A DNA stretch of 19,273 bases from SFWF01 sp045591645. Lineage in GTDB: Bacteria; Bacillota; Clostridia; Oscillospirales; Acutalibacteraceae. Below the pieces are notes generated by a model. It had not been told where the DNA came from. It searched no databases and saw nothing but the letters and a program-made list of their open reading frames with translations. The DNA lies in assembly GCA_045591645.1 (NCBI GenBank), contig JAZNTG010000073.1, positions 1-19,273 of the forward strand. The letters are read 5' to 3'. The position numbers and the translations under genes were made by a program. Positions 14,966 through 19,273 of this stretch are shown piece after piece; position 1 is the first letter of the stretch, and each line of letters opens with the position of its first letter.

Positions 14966-16045
14966 GTGAAAAAGTACAATGTAGGAATTATCGGCGCAAC
15001 AGGTATGGTTGGTCAGCGCTTTGCGACTCTCCTCTCAGACCATCCTTGGTTTAACGTAAAGGTGCTCGCAGCTAGCGGCAGAAGCGCCGGAAAAACCTAT
15101 GAAGAGGCACTCGGCGGAAGATGGGCTATGAAAGCTGAGCTTCCCGAAAAGCTGAAGGATATGGTAGTTCTTGACGCTGTAGCCGATATGGAAAAGGTTG
15201 CCGCAGAGGTTGATTTCGTATTCTGCGCTGTTGATATGAAAAAGGATGAGATAAAGGCACTCGAAGAGGCTTACGCAAAGCTCGAATGCCCTGTTGTTTC
15301 CAACAACTCGGCTCACCGCTTCACAGATGACGTTCCGATGGTAATTCCCGAGATAAACGCAGATCATACCGCTATTATCGAGGCTCAGAGAAAGCGCCTT
15401 GGAACAAAAAAAGGCTTTGTTGCAGTTAAATCCAACTGCTCTCTCCAGAGCTATGTTCCCGCCCTCTATCCTCTTGATGAGTTCGGTGTTAAGAACGTTC
15501 TAGTTTGTACTTATCAGGCGATATCAGGAGCCGGCAAGACCTTTGAGCGTTGGCCCGAAATGGTTGATAACGTTATCCCCTTTATCGGCGGTGAGGAAGA
15601 AAAGAGTGAGAGAGAACCTCTCAAGATCTGGGGTCGTGTCGAGGGTGACAAGATCGCTCTTGCCGATTCTCCGAAATTCACTGCTCAATGTCTTCGCGTT
15701 CCTGTTTCGGACGGACATATGGCAGCCGTTTTCGTAACCTTCGACAAGAAGCCGTCTAAGGAAGAGATCCTCGCTAAATGGGCGGAGTTCTCAGGAGAGC
15801 CGCAGAAACTCGCTCTCCCCTCTGCACCGAAGCAGTTCCTTCACTATTTCGAAGAGGATAATATGCCTCAGACCAAACTTCAGCGAGAGCTTGAAGGCGG
15901 AATGGCAGTTTCGGTCGGACGTTTACGCGAAGACAGTCAGTACGATTACAAGTTTGTTTGTCTTTCCCACAACACCCTTCGCGGTGCAGCAGGCGGCGCG
16001 GTTCTTCTTGCTGAGCTTCTCTGCGCTCAAGGGTATATGGATTAA
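14966..16045 (+). CDS. asd: Aspartate-semialdehyde dehydrogenase, archaeal/fungal-type
   Basis: This NADPH-dependent enzyme reduces aspartyl phosphate to aspartate semialdehyde, the branch point towards lysine, diaminopimelate, threonine and methionine. The product is 359 residues from the GTG at 14966 (KKYNVGIIGATGMVGQRF follows the first residue). The nucleotide-binding GATGMVG is at about 10-16. The catalytic cysteine is C158 in KSNCSLQS. Q184 lies in YQAISGAGKTFE, and the general base H251 in VPVSDGHMAAVFV. The blocks NVIPFIGGEEEKSEREPLKI and QAISGAGK are those of the archaeal/fungal subfamily, not the E. coli or typical Bacillus enzymes. It is the first gene of a tight operon with dapA (21-bp gap) and dapB. 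lysC, encoding the preceding aspartokinase, is not in the window. Confidence 0.95.
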   Translation: MKKYNVGIIGATGMVGQRFATLLSDHPWFNVKVLAASGRSAGKTYEEALGGRWAMKAELPEKLKDMVVLDAVADMEKVAAEVDFVFCAVDMKKDEIKALEEAYAKLECPVVSNNSAHRFTDDVPMVIPEINADHTAIIEAQRKRLGTKKGFVAVKSNCSLQSYVPALYPLDEFGVKNVLVCTYQAISGAGKTFERWPEMVDNVIPFIGGEEEKSEREPLKIWGRVEGDKIALADSPKFTAQCLRVPVSDGHMAAVFVTFDKKPSKEEILAKWAEFSGEPQKLALPSAPKQFLHYFEEDNMPQTKLQRELEGGMAVSVGRLREDSQYDYKFVCLSHNTLRGAAGGAVLLAELLCAQGYMD

Positions 16046-16066
16046 TTTAATTTGAGGTTGAGTATT

Positions 16067-16954
16067 ATGAAAAATACTATTTTTGAGGGCGTTGCTACCG
16101 CTCTCGTTACCCCGATGCACGAGGATGGCTCGATAAATTTTGACCGTCTTCGCACCCTTATTGATGAGCAGATAGAAGCAGGTGTCCCCGCCCTTGTTAT
16201 CTGCGGCACAACAGGTGAATCCGCTACTATGACCCTTGAGGAGCACTCCGAGGTCATTAAGGTAGCTGTCGAGCACACCGCCGGCAGAGTCAAGATAATT
16301 GCTGGAGCAGGAAGTAATGATACCGCTTGTGCGGCTGCGCTCGCAAAGGAAGCTGAGGCAGACGGAGCTGATGCTCTGTTGCTCGTTACTCCCTACTACA
16401 ATAAAGCTACCCAGAAGGGACTTTACGAACATTACAAATATATCGCAGAGAGAGTTTCCCTCCCGATAATTCTTTACAACGTTCCCTCCAGAACAGGCTG
16501 CAACATTAAGCCTGAGACCTACGCTAAACTTGCTGAGATAGACAATATCGTTGCTATCAAGGAAGCAAACGGCGATATTTCTTCTGTTGTAAAGACAAGG
16601 CTTCTTTGCGGCGATAAACTTGACATCTATTCAGGCAACGACGACCAGATAATACCCATTATGTCGCTTGGCGGAAAAGGCGTTATTTCGGTTCTTTCCA
16701 ACGTTATGCCGAAAGAGACTGTCGAGATGTGCGATAAGATGTTAAAGGGAGATCTCGAAGGCGCTGCCGCAATGCAGATAGCGATGTCTTCTCTTATCGA
16801 CGCGCTCTTTATCGAGGTCAACCCCATCCCCGCAAAGACCGCTATGAATCTTATGGGAATGAATATGGGACCGCTTCGTCTGCCTATGACAGAAATGGAA
16901 GAAGGCACCAAGGCAGTTTTAGCAAACGAGCTTAAAAAGTTTAACCTTATCTAG
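16067..16954 (+). CDS. dapA: 4-hydroxy-tetrahydrodipicolinate synthase
   Basis: DapA condenses pyruvate with aspartate semialdehyde, the first step dedicated to diaminopimelate and lysine. The product is 295 residues from the ATG at 16067 (MKNTIFEGVATALVTPMHED), with GAGG 9 nt upstream; an in-frame TTG at 16052 has no usable binding site. The (beta/alpha)8 aldolase motifs are complete: T48-T49 in CGTTGESAT, Y110-Y111 in TPYYNK, the active-site Y137 and R142 in YNVPSRTG, and the Schiff-base lysine K165 in AIKEANGD. Some DapA homologues are N-acetylneuraminate lyases or other pyruvate aldolases, but the position between asd and dapB makes the lysine role nearly certain. The E. coli-type lysine feedback site cannot be judged by eye. 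Confidence 0.97.
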   Translation: MKNTIFEGVATALVTPMHEDGSINFDRLRTLIDEQIEAGVPALVICGTTGESATMTLEEHSEVIKVAVEHTAGRVKIIAGAGSNDTACAAALAKEAEADGADALLLVTPYYNKATQKGLYEHYKYIAERVSLPIILYNVPSRTGCNIKPETYAKLAEIDNIVAIKEANGDISSVVKTRLLCGDKLDIYSGNDDQIIPIMSLGGKGVISVLSNVMPKETVEMCDKMLKGDLEGAAAMQIAMSSLIDALFIEVNPIPAKTAMNLMGMNMGPLRLPMTEMEEGTKAVLANELKKFNLI

Positions 16955-16977
16955 ATAAAATTTTAAGGAAGTTTAAC

Positions 16978-17733
16978 ATGACAAATATCATTCTTTGTGG
17001 TGCAAATGGCAGAATGGGTAAATTTATTACCGACGCCGTAGCTAACAGAAACGATTGCAGAATAGTCGCAGGAGTCGACCTTAATACCGAGTCAGGCTCG
17101 GGTTATCCTGTGTTCGCTACTATCGGTGAAGTAAATATCACTGCCGATGTAATAATCGATTTCTCTCACCCTGCCCTGCTCGACAGTATTCTCGATTATG
17201 TTAAGAAAAATAACATCCCCGCTGTGCTTGCCACTACGGGATATTCGGCAGATGCAACCGCCAAAATCAGAAAAGCGGCTGAGACTGCTCCTATATTCTT
17301 TACATTTAATATGTCGCTTGGCATTAATCTTTTAGTTTCGCTTTCAAAGAAAGCGGCGTCTGTACTCGGCGATTCATTTGATATAGAGATCGTCGAAAAG
17401 CACCACAACCAGAAGCTTGATGCTCCGTCAGGTACTGCGATAATGCTTGCAAATGCGGTAAACGAGGTAATGGACAACAGTATGACCTATGAGTTCGACC
17501 GCCACTCAAAACGTGAAAAGAGACCGCAAAAGCAGATAGGAATTCACTCTATCCGCGGCGGTACGATAGTCGGCGAGCATGATGTTATCTTTGCAGGTCG
17601 CGATGAGGTCATCACCCTTTCACATCACGCGGCAAGCCGCGAGGTCTTTGCAACAGGCGCCGTCAAAGCCGCCCTCTTTATGAAAGGAAAGAGCGCAGGC
17701 CTTTACGATATGAATGATGTTCTGGAATTTTAA
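16978..17733 (+). CDS. dapB: 4-hydroxy-tetrahydrodipicolinate reductase
   Basis: DapB reduces the DapA product with NAD(P)H to tetrahydrodipicolinate, the precursor of meso-diaminopimelate for peptidoglycan and lysine. The product is 251 residues. The nucleotide-binding loop GANGRMG is at 8-14. The strand VIIDFSHP is at about 58-65, ATTG at 85-88, and the catalytic signature EKHHNQKLDAPSGTA at 140-154 supplies H142/H143 and K146. The SIRGGTIVGEHDVIF motif follows. The ATG at 16978 is preceded by AAGGAA with 7-nt spacing. It is the last gene of asd-dapA-dapB, 23 bp after dapA, and is followed within 5 bp by an intrinsic terminator. The later DAP-pathway genes must lie elsewhere. Confidence 0.97.
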   Translation: MTNIILCGANGRMGKFITDAVANRNDCRIVAGVDLNTESGSGYPVFATIGEVNITADVIIDFSHPALLDSILDYVKKNNIPAVLATTGYSADATAKIRKAAETAPIFFTFNMSLGINLLVSLSKKAASVLGDSFDIEIVEKHHNQKLDAPSGTAIMLANAVNEVMDNSMTYEFDRHSKREKRPQKQIGIHSIRGGTIVGEHDVIFAGRDEVITLSHHAASREVFATGAVKAALFMKGKSAGLYDMNDVLEF

Positions 17734-17737
17734 TTTT

Positions 17738-17771
17738 AAAAGACATTACCGTGCGTGGTAATGTCTTTTTT
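17738..17771 (+). terminator. Intrinsic terminator of asd-dapA-dapB
   Basis: AAAAGACATTACC (17738-17750) pairs perfectly with GGTAATGTCTTTT (17757-17769) around a 6-nt loop and ends in six T residues (17766-17771). It starts 5 bp after the dapB stop. Confidence 0.95.
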
Positions 17772-17772
17772 G

Positions 17773-17801
17773 TTGCCATATACTATATTTTCGGTTATAC
17801 T
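17773..17801 (+). promoter_or_regulatory. Sigma-A promoter of the acyltransferase gene
   Basis: TTGCCA (17773-17778), a 17-nt spacer and TATACT (17796-17801) lie directly after the dapB terminator. Each hexamer matches at four or five positions. Transcription would start near 17808, about 23 nt before the ATG at 17831. Confidence 0.72.
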
Positions 17802-17830
17802 AACAATATAATATTCGAGGAGATTTAAAT

Positions 17831-19105
17831 ATGGAAGTGAATTATAAAAAGAAAAAGTATTACAATACCCAGAAATATCCGATACGTCAGCCGAGGATAA
17901 TGACCTTTTTGCTTTATCTTGTCAGCAAGGTTATTCTAATGTTCGGCCCAAAATATAAAATTGAAAAATTCAATATAGAAGGCTTGAAGCCTCCCTATAT
18001 TCTGCTTTCTAATCATATGTATTTTATTGATTTTGAACTATCGGCTATTGCGACATTTCCCCACCGCGTCAACAATGTTGCAACGGTTGACGGATATTAC
18101 CGCCGTCCTTGGCTTATGGAGCTTCTCGGTTGTATCTGCAAGCGCAAATTTACAACAGATATCCATCTTATAAAGTCGATAAAGAGGGTTTTGCAAAAGG
18201 GTGATGTTCTTTGTATGTACCCCGAGGCTCGTTATTCGCCCTGCGGCACTACGGCGATACTCCCCGATTCACTTGGCAAGCTCGTTAAGATGATGAAGGT
18301 GCCCGTTGTTGTTATGATTCACCACGGAAATTACCTTTATACTCCTTTTTGGAACTATAGAAAACCCCGCAAAAATGTTCCGCTTTATACTACTCTGACT
18401 CAGATTCTCTCGGCTGAAGAAGTGCAGACGAAATCTGTTGAAGAGATAAACGAGGCTATCAAAACTGCTATGGAGTATGATGAATACAAGTGGCAAAAGG
18501 AGCAGAACATTGTAATTGACGAGCCCTTCAGAGCAGAGGGGCTGCACAAAATACTTTACAAGTGTCCCCACTGCAGGGCTGAGGATATGGCGAGCGAAGG
18601 CACAAAACTTTTCTGTAAAGCCTGCGGCAAAGCTTGGGAAATGACCGAGCTTGGCGAGCTTAAAGCCGTATCGGGCGAGACCGAGTTTTCGCATATTCCC
18701 GATTGGTATGAGTGGGAAAGAAGTGAGGTCAGAGCAGAAATAGAACGCGGCGAATACTCCTTTAGCGACGAGGTCGAGGTCTACTCTCTCCCCTGCCCCT
18801 GGAAATTTGAAAAACTCGGAAAGGGTAAACTTACCCACGACCAAGACAGAGGTTTTGTACTGACAGGAGAATTTAACGGAGAGAAGTATGAGATAGAGCG
18901 TCATCCGTCGGGAATGTACGGTGTGCATATCGAATATGATTACTGTTATCTCCGCCCCGAGGACTGTATTGACATTTCAACCGATAAGGACTCCTTCTAC
19001 TGCTACCCCGTAAAACAAAACGTTGTTACAAAGCTATCCCTTGCAACCGAGGAAATTTTTAAACTCCATATGGAAAAGGTCAAAAAAGAAAAAGTAAAGA
19101 AATAA
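17831..19105 (+). CDS. PlsC-like acyltransferase with a zinc ribbon and unknown C-terminal region
   Basis: The 424-residue product begins with a glycerophosphate acyltransferase (PlsC/LPLAT) domain, about residues 22-215. The catalytic H-x4-D motif is H62 to D67 in SNHMYFIDFE. The block equivalent to FPEGTRS is YPEARYSPCG at 130-139. A hydrophobic stretch at 24-39 is probably a membrane anchor. After a linker, four cysteines (C245, C248, C262, C265: KCPHC...CKACGK) form a probable zinc ribbon. It is followed by roughly 150 residues rich in aromatic and acidic residues, with no family I recognise, and a lysine-rich tail. Typical PlsC proteins are about 200-250 residues, so the second half is an addition. 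The likely role is fatty-acyl transfer to a lysophospholipid or other membrane acceptor; the substrate is unknown. AGGAGA with 7-nt spacing fixes the ATG. The gene is monocistronic between two terminators. Confidence 0.8.
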   Translation: MEVNYKKKKYYNTQKYPIRQPRIMTFLLYLVSKVILMFGPKYKIEKFNIEGLKPPYILLSNHMYFIDFELSAIATFPHRVNNVATVDGYYRRPWLMELLGCICKRKFTTDIHLIKSIKRVLQKGDVLCMYPEARYSPCGTTAILPDSLGKLVKMMKVPVVVMIHHGNYLYTPFWNYRKPRKNVPLYTTLTQILSAEEVQTKSVEEINEAIKTAMEYDEYKWQKEQNIVIDEPFRAEGLHKILYKCPHCRAEDMASEGTKLFCKACGKAWEMTELGELKAVSGETEFSHIPDWYEWERSEVRAEIERGEYSFSDEVEVYSLPCPWKFEKLGKGKLTHDQDRGFVLTGEFNGEKYEIERHPSGMYGVHIEYDYCYLRPEDCIDISTDKDSFYCYPVKQNVVTKLSLATEEIFKLHMEKVKKEKVKK

Positions 19106-19108
19106 TAT

Positions 19109-19143
19109 ACCTGCCAAGGCTCATACCTTGGCAGGTGTTTTTT
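19109..19143 (+). terminator. Intrinsic terminator, probably bidirectional
   Basis: ACCTGCCAAGG (19109-19119) and CCTTGGCAGGT (19126-19136 region, ending at 19135-19136) form a perfect 11-bp stem with a 6-nt loop, then a run of seven T. It follows the acyltransferase stop by 3 bp. On the minus strand the same stem is followed by ATATTATTTCTTTACTTTTT, so it may also end a convergent transcript. Confidence 0.93.
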
Positions 19144-19273
19144 GCTTTAAATATATTCTTTCTGCGTTTTCTGCAATTAGTTGGCTTTCTTTTATGTTGC
19201 AAGTTTGAAGTTTACTCACTTTTGGCAAACCCCATATATCAAATAATCGGGGCCCTATCCATTCGTGATAGTT
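19121..19273 (-). CDS. Possible 3' end of an unknown convergent gene (50 residues, cut by window edge)
   Basis: Read on the minus strand from the right edge, a frame stays open for 50 codons to a TGA at 19123-19121. It begins NYHEWIGPRLFDIWGLPKVS and ends with an IAENAERIYLKQKT helix-like segment. The tail recalls the NAxR motif near the C-terminus of amidohydrolase-type proteins, but this is too short to assign. Codons such as ATA, CTA, CGA and CAA are more frequent than in neighbouring genes, which could mean foreign origin or simply a weakly expressed gene. Fifty open codons can arise by chance, so I treat it as probable but unproven. Its stop codon falls in the loop of the shared terminator hairpin. 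Confidence 0.4.
   Translation of the reverse strand, partial: NYHEWIGPRLFDIWGLPKVSKLQTCNIKESQLIAENAERIYLKQKTPAKV

Overview
The window is bacterial chromosome carrying core housekeeping genes. It most likely comes from a low-to-mid G+C Firmicute of the class Clostridia, probably Oscillospirales/Ruminococcaceae. The reasons are strong AAGGAGG ribosome binding sites, sigma-A promoters close to TTGACA-N17-TATAAT, an S12 with the long Firmicutes-type N-terminal insert, RpoB and RpoC of Firmicutes size as separate genes, and an archaeal/fungal-type aspartate-semialdehyde dehydrogenase heading an asd-dapA-dapB operon. The genus assignment is inference.

Minus strand, read from 14.9 kb down to 1: queA and tgt (queuosine tRNA modification) lead into yajC (Sec translocon accessory), which has its own promoter. 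After yajC lies 463 bp without a gene. This holds a 146-bp inverted repeat that can fold as a three-way junction and contains the yajC terminator, then a T-tract-ended block of unknown nature, then a near-perfect promoter and a roughly 125-nt leader for rpoB. Next come rpoB-rpoC, a second promoter with a structured leader, rpsL-rpsG-fusA (the str cluster), an inverted repeat, a third promoter, and tuf, which is cut by the left edge. Each block therefore has a visible promoter, and the direction is continuous.

Plus strand, from 14.8 kb to the right: a promoter that faces the queA promoter drives asd-dapA-dapB, three consecutive steps from aspartyl phosphate towards lysine and meso-diaminopimelate. 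A clean intrinsic terminator closes this operon. A single-gene unit follows: a PlsC-like acyltransferase with an added four-cysteine zinc ribbon and an uncharacterised C-terminal region, with its own promoter and terminator. The last 150 bases probably hold the 3' end of a convergent minus-strand gene whose stop codon lies in the loop of that terminator.

The protein-coding content is ordinary. The parts worth attention are non-coding: the three-way-junction repeat after yajC, the block beside it, the rpsL and rpoB leaders, and the face-to-face queA/asd promoters. The placement of rpoBC behind yajC instead of rplJ-rplL, and the zinc-ribbon acyltransferase, are also of interest. I see no CRISPR array, prophage, transposase, rRNA or tRNA.
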